From the NCBI GenBank assembly GCA_965153355.1, contig OZ231128.1, positions 6,944,001 through 7,008,000 of the forward strand: a stretch of 64,000 nucleotides of DNA. The letters are read 5' to 3'. Under the pieces are notes generated by a model. That model was not told where the DNA came from. It made no database searches and was given only the letters and a program-made list of their open reading frames with translations. Within the stretch, counting starts at the first letter, position 1. Every line of letters starts with the position of its first letter. Below are positions 34,869-45,084 of this stretch, in pieces. The translations under genes were made by a program, and so were the position numbers. This DNA comes from Flaccisagitta enflata (Eukaryota; Chaetognatha; Sagittoidea; Aphragmophora).

Positions 34869-35084
34869 CTAGGCCGGATACACGGCTACCCTAGTTGCAT
34901 GTGGGCAGTGATGTTGACAGAAAAGGTCACTTGGGCATTTGGGCAGGAGCAGTGAGCTAAAAAAGCTCAAAAATGCAAAAAATGTTAAAAGGGGACCAAC
35001 TGACCAGTTAACCAATTAACTGACCAATGGATGGACGGACGGACAAAGCCGGGTGTACACAGTAGAGTTGCATGACACGACTAC
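34869..35084 (+). mobile_element. Family A element
   Basis: CTAGGCCGGATACACGGCTA to a decayed hairpin end (AGAGTTGCATGACACGACTA). It contains an extra TTTGGGCAGGAGCAGTGA module. Confidence 0.75.
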
Positions 35085-36388
35085 AAATTTTCTTGCAATA
35101 GAAGCCACTTGAGTTGTGGAGGTGATCCCTCAGTGATGCATTTGACAAGCAGCTCCCACACACCCTGTTGCAATTTTTTTTCTTGTTCAATCAATTGCTG
35201 TACAATAAATTCATCTGGAATCAAAATTACTTCTGCTGCTTTTAGTTCTGGATGGGCTATGGAGAGGGCCCTCTATGATGCTGTTGGCAAGTAGTTCCAG
35301 CAAACTTTGACTGCTCAAATGCCAAGTTACACCTTTAGATTTGTAATTGAAACAAAGTTATACATCATAATACATTGGAAAAGATAACTTTTTTGAAAAA
35401 ACATAATTTATGATTGTTTTGCATGGCCACCCATATAGGGGATCCTTCAGTGATGCAGTTGACAAGCAGGTGCAACAAAACCTTCTTCAAATCTTTGTTT
35501 TTCATATTCTGAAACATACTTATCTGAAAACAAAATAACTTCAGTCGCATATGGTTCTAAATGAGTTGTGAAGAGGTCCTTCAATGATGCTATTGACGAG
35601 CTGTTGCAGCATACCTTGTGCCCTCAAATGCCAAGTGACACCTTTGATTTGTAATCTTCACAAAATTACATGTCTGAATATATTGGTTATGATGACTTCT
35701 TGAAAAACAAAATTATTCATTATTTTGCCATTTGCATGGCCTCTCATAGAGGGGATCCTTCAGTGATGCAGTTGACAAGCAGGTGCAACACACCATTATT
35801 CAAATTTTTTTTTCTATCTCCTTCATATTCTATACAAAACTGTAAACATTCTTATCTGATCTATCAAAAATGATATCCATAGAGTTCTCCATGAGTTGTG
35901 GAGAGGTCTCTAATGATGCTGTTGACGGGCTGTTCCAGCATACCTTGAATGCTCATATGCTCAGTGAAACCTTCAAATTTGTAATCTACACAAAATTTCA
36001 CATCTGAAAATACTGGTCATGATGACTTTTTGAAAAACATGATTTTTCATCATTTTACATGGCCTCTCTGTAGAAATGTCTCTGATCTTAGCTTTTTCCT
36101 ACGCCAAGAAAGATTCTTTGACTTTGTAATTAACTTAACCTCTGAGATGATCTTTCTCTTAGAAATATAACTACCAGTAGAGATTTATACCTATACCGGT
36201 TTGTCCACTGACTGCATGGCCAGAACCATATTCATGCAGATTTGAAGCTTAGCCAAACAAAGCATTCTTCCCCTAGATCCTTTTTTTTCAAAAGACGATT
36301 CTTTTTACCTCTGATTGCACCACTATGTTTTCTCTTTCTAAAATAATAAAGAACGCCAATTTTAAGTGACCCTTTTGAGTTGTGAGAT

Positions 36389-37190
36389 CAGGTCGGATAC
36401 ACGGCTGCTGAAGTCGCGTGGGTGTGGGCAGGGGCGGCGAGTGACTTGTCATCCAAGGATCGCATATGGTCAGCGGTACCCGATGCCCTGCTCGGAGTGA
36501 TCAAGTGAAGTAGTGGAGTGAGAGCAGGGCAGCGGCCCCAAAGGGCCGATGTCCTGTAGGACACAGGGGTGAATTTCCAGATGTCCTGAGGGAAATAGAT
36601 CAGGAGGAAAATTCACGATAGGTACTTGAATGATTCCTAAGTAAGTCTAAAGTAAAAAAAAATTTCTTGAGAATTTCTTTAAACTTACTCAAGTCTTATC
36701 TTGAATATCCTCCAGGTCAAAGAAGATCAAGGTCTGGAGGGCAGAGTTTAGTCCTAGAAAGCTGATTTGAGGGCTGAGGGGCAGGCTTGAGGCCTAGAGG
36801 GCTAATTTGAAACCTGGAGGGCTGATTTGAGGCCCAGAGGGCTGATTTGAGTCTTAGACGGCTGATTAAAGGTCTGGAGGGCTGATTTGAGGTCTGGAAG
36901 GCATATCCGTGGTCTGGATAGCTGATTTCAGGTACTGATGGCTTAAATTAGGTCTGAATGGGCTTATTCCAGGGCTCATAGAGCCAAAATCAGGCCTGAG
37001 AGTGCAGATGTCAGGCCCCAATTGCCAATGAGGGGGTGGGGAACGGAGGGATGGATGGACGTCTGGAAATTCATCCCTGTGTCCTACAGGACATTGGCCC
37101 TTTGGGGCCGCTGCCCAAAAAGGCTAACTTGAGCATTTGGGCAGGGGCAGAAACGCAAAAGATGTCCCAAAATGCAAAAAAAAGTTAATG
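36389..37190 (+). mobile_element. Family A element, split by family B, 3' end unclear
   Basis: CAGGTCGGATACACGGCTGC and GTCGCGTG at the left. After the inserted family B copy it resumes TGGGCAGGGGCAGAAACGCA. The hairpin end was not found. Confidence 0.65.
36449..37120 (+). mobile_element. Family B element, complete
   Basis: TCATCCAAGGATCGCATATG, GGTCAGCGGTACCCG, GCCCTGC...GCAGGGC stem. It ends with TGTCCTACAGGACATTGGCC and GCCGCTGCCCAAAA. The array at 36730-37030 is of GAGGGCTGATTTGAGG type. Confidence 0.82.
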
Positions 37191-37264
37191 ATGGTGGAAC
37201 AATTGGCGCAATTTTCCATGATATTCAATGGGAGTTTTACACCTTTTCCAATTTCTCATCTTTG

Positions 37265-37327
37265 TTCCATATTACCTTCGTAATACTTCAGTTTTACAAC
37301 AAGAATGACGACAGAATAATTTGTGAA
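37265..37327 (-). repeat. DIRS terminal repeat B2, outer part
   Basis: Matches 52125-52170 (TTCCATATTrCCTTC, AATACTTCAGTTTTAC, CAGAATAATTTGTGAA) with a short extra stretch. It is continued at 40773-40816 after a family A insertion. Confidence 0.8.
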
Positions 37328-37609
37328 CAAGGCCAACACCTTTAAGTCGCGTGCGAGACAGAAAAAAACTGAATTGACCTGACTCCTTATTAACATGACT
37401 GAATAGGGAGAAATATAAGAAATGAATAAAATGATTTAGTTGACTAGATTGACTTTTATGAATTGATGAATAAATCAGCTTAATGAGGTATTAGAGGCCG
37501 TGGATACCCACCCAGTTACAGGCCGGGACCACTGAAAAAAGTGGTGACTTTTGTAATTGAGTCAAATTAATCAACTCTATCAACCCAATCAATGTAAAAT
37601 GACTAAATC

Positions 37610-38275
37610 AGACTTTAACCAGCAGACTTAAACCAGCAGACTTTAACCAGCCAACTTAAACCAGCCAACTTAAACCAGCCAACTTAAACCAGCGACTTAA
37701 AAACCAGCCGACTTAAAAACCAGCCTGACTTAAAAACCAGCCGACTTAAAAACCAGCCAACTTAAAAACCAGCCGACTTAAAAACCGGCCAACTTAAAAA
37801 CCAGCTGACTTAAAAACCAGCCAACTTAAAAACCAGCCGACTTAAAAACCAGCCAACTTAAAAACCAGCCAACTTAAAAACCCGCCAACTTAAAAACCAG
37901 CCGCCTTAAAAACCAGCCGACTTAAAAACCAGCCGACTTAAAAACCAGCTGATTTAAAAACCAGCCGACTTAAAAACCAGCCGACTTAAAAACCAGCCAA
38001 CTTAAAAACCAGCCGACTTAAAAACCAGCCTACTTAAAAACCAGCCGACTTAAACACCAGCCGACTTAAAAACCAGCTTACTCAAAAACCAGCCAACTCA
38101 AAAACCAGCAGACTCAAAAACCAGCAGACTCAAAAACCAGCAGACTCAAAAACCAGCAGACTCAAAAACCAGCAGACTCAAAAACCAGCAGACTCAAAAA
38201 CCAGCAGACTCAAAAACCAGCAGACTCAAAAACCAGCAGACTTAAACCAGCAGACTTAAACCAGCAGACTTGAAA
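37610..38275. repeat. 16/14 bp minisatellite
   Basis: TTAAAAACCAGCCGAC units, then TCAAAAACCAGCAGAC units in a homogeneous block (about 38092-38235), and short TTAAACCAGCAGAC units at both edges. Confidence 0.93.
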
Positions 38276-38297
38276 TGACATAAATGACCAAAATATA

Positions 38298-40160
38298 CAG
38301 TGTGAACATTGTCAAATGCAAAAAAGTATTAAGCTCTTGCTCCTAGATGCTTCATTTTCCTGACCTGGAATCACTTTTCTCTTAAGGTATTATGTTTGAC
38401 GTTTTTTGTATCAAAATTTCATGGGTCTAAGTTGAATAGTTTGTCCACAACATTAAATTGAAGTAAAAGAGGCATTATTAGAAAAAGTTCATATTCAGCT
38501 CAAAATCTTCTTCCTTAGACAGGAAAGTTTTCTTTGATTTGCTCTCATATGAAGACGACTTGAGCACGAATGCTAAATTGATCTCAAATGGGAGATAATT
38601 TGACTCTCTTTCATTTTAAGACCAAGGTAGCATCTGTGGCTTAGCTCATTTTAACATCAAATCAATTCAAAAAGAAACTGCCCAGATTAAAACAAGGCCA
38701 ACACCTATAAGTCGCGTGCAGGACAAAAATAGCTGAACTGACCTGACTCCTTATTGTATCTTTTTATCGAAAATCAGACTTAAACCAGACCCAAACCAGA
38801 CCCAAACCAGACTCAAACCAGACTCAAACCAGACTCAAACCAGACTCAAACCAGAATGAAACCAGACCGAAACCAGACCAAAACCAGACCAAAACCAGAC
38901 CAAAACCAGACCAAAACCAGACCAAAACCAGACCTAAACCAGACATAAACCAGACCTAACCCAGACCTAAACAAGACATGAACCAAACTTAAACAATACT
39001 TAAACCAGACTTAAACCAGACTCAAGCCAGACTCAAACCAGACTCAAACCAGACTCAAACCATACTTAAACCAGACTAAACCATACATAAACCAGACTTA
39101 AACCAGACTTAAACCAGACCTTAACCAGACTTAAACCAGAATTAAACCAGAATCAAACCAGACTTAAACCAGCAGACTTAAACCAGCAGACTTAAACCAG
39201 CAGACTTAAACCAGCAGACTTAAACCAGCAGACTTAAACCAGCAGACTTAAACCAGCAGACTTAAACCAGCAGACTTAAACCAGCAGACTTAAACCAGCA
39301 GACCTAAACCAGCAGACTTAAACCAGCAGACTTAAACCAGCAGACTTAAACCAGCAGACCTAAACCAGCAGACTTAAACCAGCAGACTTGAACCAGCAGA
39401 CTTAAACCAGCAGATCTAAACCAGCAGACTTAAACCAGCAGACTTAAACCAGCCGACTTAAACCAGCCGAATTAAACCAGCAGACTTAAATCAGCATCAA
39501 AAATGACCAAAAATGACCGAAAATGACCGAAAATGACCAAAAATGACCAAAAATGACCAAAAATGACCAAAATGACCAAAATGACCAAAAATGACCAAAA
39601 TGACCAAAAATGACCAAAAATGACCAAAAATGACCAAAAATGACCAAAAATGACCGCAATGACCAAAAATGACCAAAAATGACCAAAAATGACCAAAAAT
39701 GACCAAAAATGATCAAAAATGACCAAAATGACCAAAATGACCAAAATGACCAAAAAGGACCAAAAATGATAAAAAATGACCAAAAACAACCAATAATTCT
39801 CAAAAACACCAAAAAAATGATTCAAAATAACTCCAGACGACCCAAAATGACAAAAAACGGCGCAAAAAAGCAAAGTGTTACGGACGGACGGACGGACCGA
39901 CCGACGGACCGACGGACCGACGGAGCGGGTTGTAGAGTCGCGTGCACGCAACTAAAAATCAGTAATCAAGCTTAAGCTGTAAATCTTCATTTTACTTCAA
40001 AATGTTGTTATGAACAAACTATTCAACTTACACCCATGAAATTTTGACACAAAAAACGTCAAGCATAATACTAAAAGAGGAAAATGATTCCAGGTCATAA
40101 AGATCTAGCATCAAGGAGTAAAAACTTAATACTTTTTTGCATTTGACAATGTTCACCCTG
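38298..40160. mobile_element. TA-flanked palindromic element split by family A
   Basis: Ends TA|CAGTGTGAACATTGTCAA and TTGACAATGTTCACCCTG|TA. The native arms are 38298-38692 and 39956-40160. They share ATTATGTTTGACGTTTTTTG with the element inserted in the LINE at 45881-46470. Confidence 0.8.
38693..39955 (+). mobile_element. Family A element with three stacked minisatellites
   Basis: CAAGGCCAACACCTATAAGT at the left; GGAGCGGGTTGTAGAGTCGC and GTGCACGCAACTAA at the right. The interior is 11 bp AAACCAGACTC units (38775-39170), then 14 bp TTAAACCAGCAGAC units (39170-39490), then 10 bp AAAAATGACC units (39490-39780). Confidence 0.85.
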
Positions 40161-40179
40161 TAGCAAAAGACATGATAAA

Positions 40180-40435
40180 ACCAAAAAAAAAAAAAAAACC
40201 CAAAAACAAAAAAACCAAAAAACAACAAAAACCAAAAACCAAAACCAAAAATAAAAACCAAAAAACAAAAGCCAAAACCATAAATGACCAGTACATACCA
40301 AAAAACCATGTTAAATGACCAAAAAACCAAAAACCAAAAAACCAAAAAACCAAAAACAAAAAACCAAAAACCAAAAACCAAAAACCAAAAACCAAAAAAC
40401 AAAAACCAAAAACCAAAAAACCAAAAAAACGTAAA
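40180..40435. repeat. A/C-rich short tandem repeat
   Basis: Runs of AAAAACC with variable A number. The antisense Phe/Trp-rich frames across this region are artefacts. Confidence 0.85.
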
Positions 40436-40772
40436 TGACCAAAACATACAAAAAAAAAACATGTTAAATGACCAAAAATGACCTGAAATGTCCAAAAATG
40501 AGCTAAAATGACTTGAAACTACTTTAAATGCCCAAAAACAACACAAATGACTTGAATGAACAAAGTTACATAATAGATCAAAAATGACCAAAAATGATTA
40601 AAAGCCACCAAAAATGACTAAAAGCAACCAAAAAAGACCAAAAACAACAAAAAAATGACTCATAATAACTTCAGACAACCCAAAATGACCGAAAACGACA
40701 CAAAAAGCTAAGCGTCTCCGACCGTCCGACTGACGGACAGAGTGGGTCATAGAGTCGCGTGCACGCGACTAA

Positions 40773-40816
40773 AAACACAGGCTGTATTGTCATCTAGCGT
40801 TCAAGAAACATGGGAA
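40773..40816 (-). repeat. DIRS terminal repeat B2, inner part
   Basis: ACACAGGCTGTATTGTCATC and CTAGCG match 52175-52212. Confidence 0.82.
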
Positions 40817-41072
40817 TCATATCAAAATCAGAACGATTCGACTTGATTAAATGCATGTAACTGAAAGACTCAGGTCTTTCACGAGAAAACGTAGTAAGCT
40901 AATTCAGCTAATGATTCAATTAACTATCCGACTATCGGTAAGATGAACAAATCTTTCTTTGATCCGGAACTTTGATCTGGTCTTTGGCTGTCTTTCTTTT
41001 TACTAAAATCCGTCAGACCAAACCACCAGCGAAATAAATCGTCATTCGTCAACCTCGAGAGAAACAATAGTA

Positions 41073-41300
41073 CCATCTAGCTCATAAATATACGGACACT
41101 TGAAAAGTAGCAGCAACTTTGAAGAGGTGCTGTGCTGAAACTAATTGAGTTACTGACACCAGATTAGGCCCATTTCAAAGAGTTGTTTAAAAACTTTCAA
41201 ATGCGACCAATCTGGGTTCAGTAACTTATTTTCTTAGGCGCAGCACTTTTTTAAAGTTGATGCTCATTTTCAGGTGTCCGTATATTTATGAGCTAGGTAG
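41073..41300. mobile_element. TA-flanked palindromic MITE, 228 bp
   Basis: Ends TA|CCATCTAGCTCATAAATATA and TATATTTATGAGCTAGGTAG|TA. The two halves are near-complete inverse copies. It sits in the DIRS 3' non-coding region. Confidence 0.85.
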
Positions 41301-41766
41301 TATACTGCTAGTACACACTAAATTTAAATGTAATTTGTCAGACTCCACCTGAAAATTTCAAGTGTTAAATTCATCATCAACAGACATAAACGCCGACCTC
41401 CAGGACCTGAAAAAAGAGATGATTACAATCATTACAATCATTAGACTTGACTTACCAGTGACTTTGAAAGGATGGTCCTAGAAATGAAGATGACGTGGAG
41501 CTGACTTAAACTGAACCCTTAGGTTGACAGTTATCAAGATTTTAAAATTGTAAGTGACTGAACTGCGCAAGTTGACAGTCTCGACACAGATAACACATAA
41601 AAACTTGAGTGACTGAAAGTCCATTTCTGACAAATGGCTTTGACAGTATAGCAAATTTTAAGAGAAAACTGAAATCCTGTCGTGTCGACCCGGACTTGAC
41701 AGTTACAACAAAACAAGATGGAAATAGATGACTGAACTCTAACCAGTGACAGTTAGACTTGACAGC

Positions 41767-42457
41767 CTACTCAGTGGAATCAAGATTGTTAAACATTTGT
41801 AAGCGTCTCTCTAAAGGAATTTCTACATAATGAGCAAGCGATCTCTGACCCTTCCACCTGCCTGCTGACATTAACTCTAGAGGGGTAGACGTTGAAGCCA
41901 GTTCTGTCGCTCCCCCACTGCGACAACTGTGGAAACCAAATAAACTAGGGTCCAAATTTTGCTTTACCAACTGCGCATTGAGAATTCTCCTGTAAGAATT
42001 GTAACTCAAAATCTCATTTCTAACCTTCCAAACCCCACTATCAAACGTAAGGGGGCCAAAAAGAAAATGATTTTGCCCCAAGCTGAGGCCAGACATAGTT
42101 AAATACCGCTTTAGTAAATTTTGGGTTCTGCCTTGTGCTAACCAGGTACACTTGCCATTTCTCAGCGGGTCAGTTTTAGAGGCTGGAATTGTAACTTTCA
42201 GACTCGTTTTCACTCTAGAAAAATGCGCACAACTTAAATGGCTCACTTCATCATGCCTCAATAGCAGCGTGAACGCCAATGCAATAATTAGGGAATCTCT
42301 AACTTGTGTTAAAGTTGAGGAGGCTGTTAACGCATTGAAAATGTTCTCTACTATTTCCTTAGTCAAGGGCGCTTTCTGATTTCGGGTTGGTCTTATTTCC
42401 CTTTGAGCACTTTCAAACATCCTTTTGACCATTTTCTGATCCAATGGAAGATTGTAT
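41767..42457 (-). pseudogene. DIRS tyrosine recombinase, catalytic domain
   Basis: About 230 residues open to the natural stop near 41767. The catalytic tetrad of the family is readable: Arg in LLRHDEVSHL, His and Arg in FHSCRSGGAT, and Tyr in SLAHYVE, with the WK of GRWKGQ between. The enzyme integrates the element's circular DNA form. The domain is intact, but the reading frame is cut from its N-terminal half by a 955 bp insertion at 42460. Confidence 0.85.
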
Positions 42458-42459
42458 AT

Positions 42460-43414
42460 CACTGTAGGAAATTGCTCTAGCGAAAGGCAAGTTAAAGGCT
42501 GTATTTTTCGTTTTTTTGAAAAATTTAGCGGAACGCCCGTTTCGCTAGAAAGGTTGGCGGCGCCCCAAAAGCAGCTGCAGGAGTACTAACTAAACGTGCA
42601 GGAGAGCTGTCTAGCGATGTTAGGCCTTTCGCTAAAAAGAAGCTGCGTGTACCGCTGTCGTGTGCACGCAGCTTCTTTTTTTTTTATTCTGGCAATTTAA
42701 GGGACCTTTTGCTAATCATTAGGGAATGGTTCCAAAAAAGTTCTGGGGAAGAGGGATTTTGCGGCAACTTCTTTTTCTTCTTCTTCTTCTTCTTTTTCCC
42801 AACTAATGGTGCCATTTGCTAATATTTCAATGTTACCTTCGAAATTCGATCCACTGACCTTGGTGTTTGAAGTCCGCTCCCTTACCGATGTGACCACCAC
42901 AGCTTCCGATCTTACACAGCAGCATCACACGCTATATTCTACTCCTGTGCGCGAGCAAAATGGTGCCATTCGCTAGCTAATATGCAGCGTCTGCATCAGC
43001 AGCTGCGGCAGATCAGTAAAATGTCTCCTGGGACCGAGCGAGCCCGGTCTGATTCTGACCTGAAATGGTCCCTTTCGCTAATAGGCAGCGCCCGCATCAG
43101 CAGCCGCTGCAGATCCGAAGTGACGTCACAAGCTCCAGCGAGCCAGGTCAGTTTTGGACCAAGAACGGTCCCTTTCGCTAATAAGCAGCGCCAACATCAG
43201 CATCAGCATTAGCAGCAGCGGCAGATCCGTATGCGACGTCTCGGCCCCCGAAATTTTAGGTCTTTCGCTAAAATCGGTCTTTCGCTAAAATTTACGCAAT
43301 TTTTTCGTATTTTTTCCTTATTATCGTCCTGTTTCGCCTATTTTTGCCTATTTTTGCCTTTCGCTAGGAAAATAACCGAATCGGTGCCTTTAGTTAGCAC
43401 GATTTCCTACAGTG
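42460..43414. mobile_element. CACTG-ended DNA element with TTTCGCTA repeats
   Basis: Inverted ends CACTGTAGGAAATTG and CGATTTCCTACAGTG are flanked by AT on each side. About ten copies of a TTTCGCTA-type motif are spread through it. This suggests an EnSpm/CACTA-like or ISL2EU-like non-autonomous element, and the superfamily is not settled. A 16 bp hairpin (AAGAAGCTGCGTG / CACGCAGCTTCTT) lies at about 42637-42683. Confidence 0.72.
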
Positions 43415-43715
43415 ATTGCACGAAATTATGCACCCATTTCATGACGTTGTAAGCCACTTTAATTGCACCAATTGTTGCCCCACATTCTCTCAAGTAAGCA
43501 AGATATTTACAGGCCGAGATTGCATCGATTGGCAAAATCAATCCTTGTGCACACAATGTTTGAAATCCAAACCACTTCCTTAACGCATAACAGTAATTTT
43601 TAATAGTAGAGGGTTTCCTGGCGTCCCAAATGCATCGAATTATGGATTGACAGGCCGATGACCCTATTCCAATAGCGTTGAGATTTGAAAACCTGGAATG
43701 ATCATGAGCTGTCAA
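43415..43715 (-). pseudogene. DIRS tyrosine recombinase, N-terminal domain
   Basis: About 100 residues with SIIRCIWDARKPSTIKNYCY and KYLAYLRECGATIGAIK, the helical core-binding (SAM-like) part that precedes the catalytic domain in tyrosine recombinases. It runs into the CACTG element, which adds an immediate stop. Confidence 0.75.
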
Positions 43716-44028
43716 CTTGGATTGCTAGCACCTGTGAGGAGAAATTGACTGCCCCCAAAAGACTGTTTTTATTCCTTCCGTGGACAAGGACCTTAGAGCC
43801 TTTTACCACTAACCAATCCCTAATGTAGCGGTTAAATCCTCCTAAAAGCATTGGCCAGAAACACGCCGAATACCATAAGGGTACCACTAATACTCCTCTT
43901 GCCTCACATGACCGCAAATGATTGAGGACTCGCCCCACCACAGAGACTGGAGGGATCAAAAGACAATTTTCTCCACTCCAATTAAACATGAACGCATTCG
44001 TTCCTGCTGCTAATGGAGCAGAAAACAT
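43702..44028 (-). pseudogene. DIRS pol region after RNase H
   Basis: Frame-shifted continuation of pol. NWSGENCLLIPPVSVVGRVL followed by GVLVVPLWYSACFWPML matches the region of DIRS-like pol between RNase H and recombinase (a Trp/Pro-rich stretch). The function is not known to me. The boundary with the upstream frame near 44020 needs a frameshift. Confidence 0.65.
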
Positions 44029-44818
44029 CGAGTAAAATCAACCTTTTGGTTGTAATAGTTGGCAAAACAGTCGACTGTAAATGGGCCCCCTCTCTCGCTC
44101 AAGATTCCAAAAAATTCAGACATTAAACCCCAGTCGTCTGTATCCAACTCGTTAGCAATTCTTGACAGACAGTCCGCTTCTTTGTTCTCTTCTCTCGGAA
44201 TCCCCTTTCTTTTGCAAACATCATGAATGGCCAAGGCCAAATGATGACAGTCCATCTTCATGCTTCCGTTCTCCGCTATTGAAACTGCCGAGCGATTGTC
44301 AACCCAGAAGTTGACTACCTTTCCACTCAAACTATCCCCCAATGCCGAGAGTGAAAAGTGTATGTTTTCCAGCTCTCTCCAAGTCGATGACATTTGACAC
44401 TCCTCCTGAGTAAAGAGCCTTGCTGCCTTCAAATTAGAGTCAACTATGAAACCTCTGCAACCTGTCGCCGAAGCATCGCCTTTGACCAACACAGAGACTG
44501 GAGGATCTTCCCTTTTGCATGAACGACAATTTAGGGAGTAAATATTTTCTTTCCAAAACAACATCTCTTTTACCACCATCGGAGTGGCTGAGATCACTTC
44601 ATCATAGGACAAAGCCCTGGCGATGAGCATGGATGAAAATTTTGTCCTGAGTCTAGTAATTCCTTCCATTACCGGACCTAAGGAGATGACCTGCCCCACA
44701 AAGCTGGCGAGTCTCCGTGCTGTAAATGACTGGGCTTTCAGTTCTGAAAAACTTGCTTCCCAAACTCTCAGCGATGATCACTTCCACGGTGTAAAGTGCA
44801 TGAACGCTGTCTTATCAT
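44010..44818 (-). pseudogene. DIRS RNase H domain
   Basis: Acidic residues of an RNase H fold are in order: Asp in LVKGDASATG, Glu in STWRELENIH, Asp in NFWVDNRSAV, and Asp in ENKEADCLSR. In the family this domain removes the RNA strand after reverse transcription. The part upstream of 44699 is degenerate and is cut off from the RT by the family A copy and LINE that follow. Confidence 0.8.
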
Positions 44819-44820
44819 AA

Positions 44821-44987
44821 CAAGGCCGGATACACGGCCATCAGTTGCGGACGGGTGGGCAGGGGCAGGAATGCGCGTTTTACCACTTTTCGACTCGATG
44901 GTTACGGACGGACCGACGGACGGACGGACCGACAGACGGACGGACGGACGGACAAAGCCTCTTATAGAGTTGCGTGTCCGCAACTAA
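44821..44987 (+). mobile_element. Family A element, short and well preserved
   Basis: CAAGGCCGGATACACGGCCA through GGGCAGGGGCAGGAATGCG and (GGAC)n to GTTGCGTGTCCGCAACTAA. Flanks are ATAA on the left and AAAGTC on the right. Confidence 0.9.
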
Positions 44988-45084
44988 AAAGTCACGATTA
45001 CGTTATCAACGCCGATTACGACATCAGCACCGATTACGACACCAGTGACAATTACAATTACGATTTGTCTTCGACGCCGACTCG

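Larger units (their letters stand above)
30667..36219. mobile_element. Giant fold-back element with tandem units in both arms (5.5 kb)
   Basis: The left end CCATGCAGTCAGTGGACAAA is mirrored at 36200-36219. The left arm (to about 31950) holds three or more units of about 300-330 bp, anchored by AGACATGAAA at 30881, 31208 and 31509, each followed by GTATGCTGGAACAGCT and TCAACAGCATCATTGAAGGA. The right arm (about 34800-36219) has the same units inverted. The centre holds later insertions (family A and B copies). Arms built of tandem units resemble Drosophila FB elements. No transposase is seen. Confidence 0.8.
37328..40772 (+). mobile_element. Family A element with large minisatellites, itself split
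   Basis: Starts CAAGGCCAACACCTTTAAGT and ends with GAGTCGCGTGCACGCGACT and AA. The matching empty site is at 52160-52190 (TTTGTGAAAAACACAGG, five A). Here two A are left and three remain right of CTAA. Inside is a TA-flanked palindrome (38298-40160) that contains yet another family A copy. Confidence 0.85.

Noticed and set aside
39472-40591. Hydrophobic Phe/Trp/Ile-rich frames on the minus strand
   Set aside because: Antisense of AAAAATGACC and AAAAACC arrays; composition is set by the repeat.
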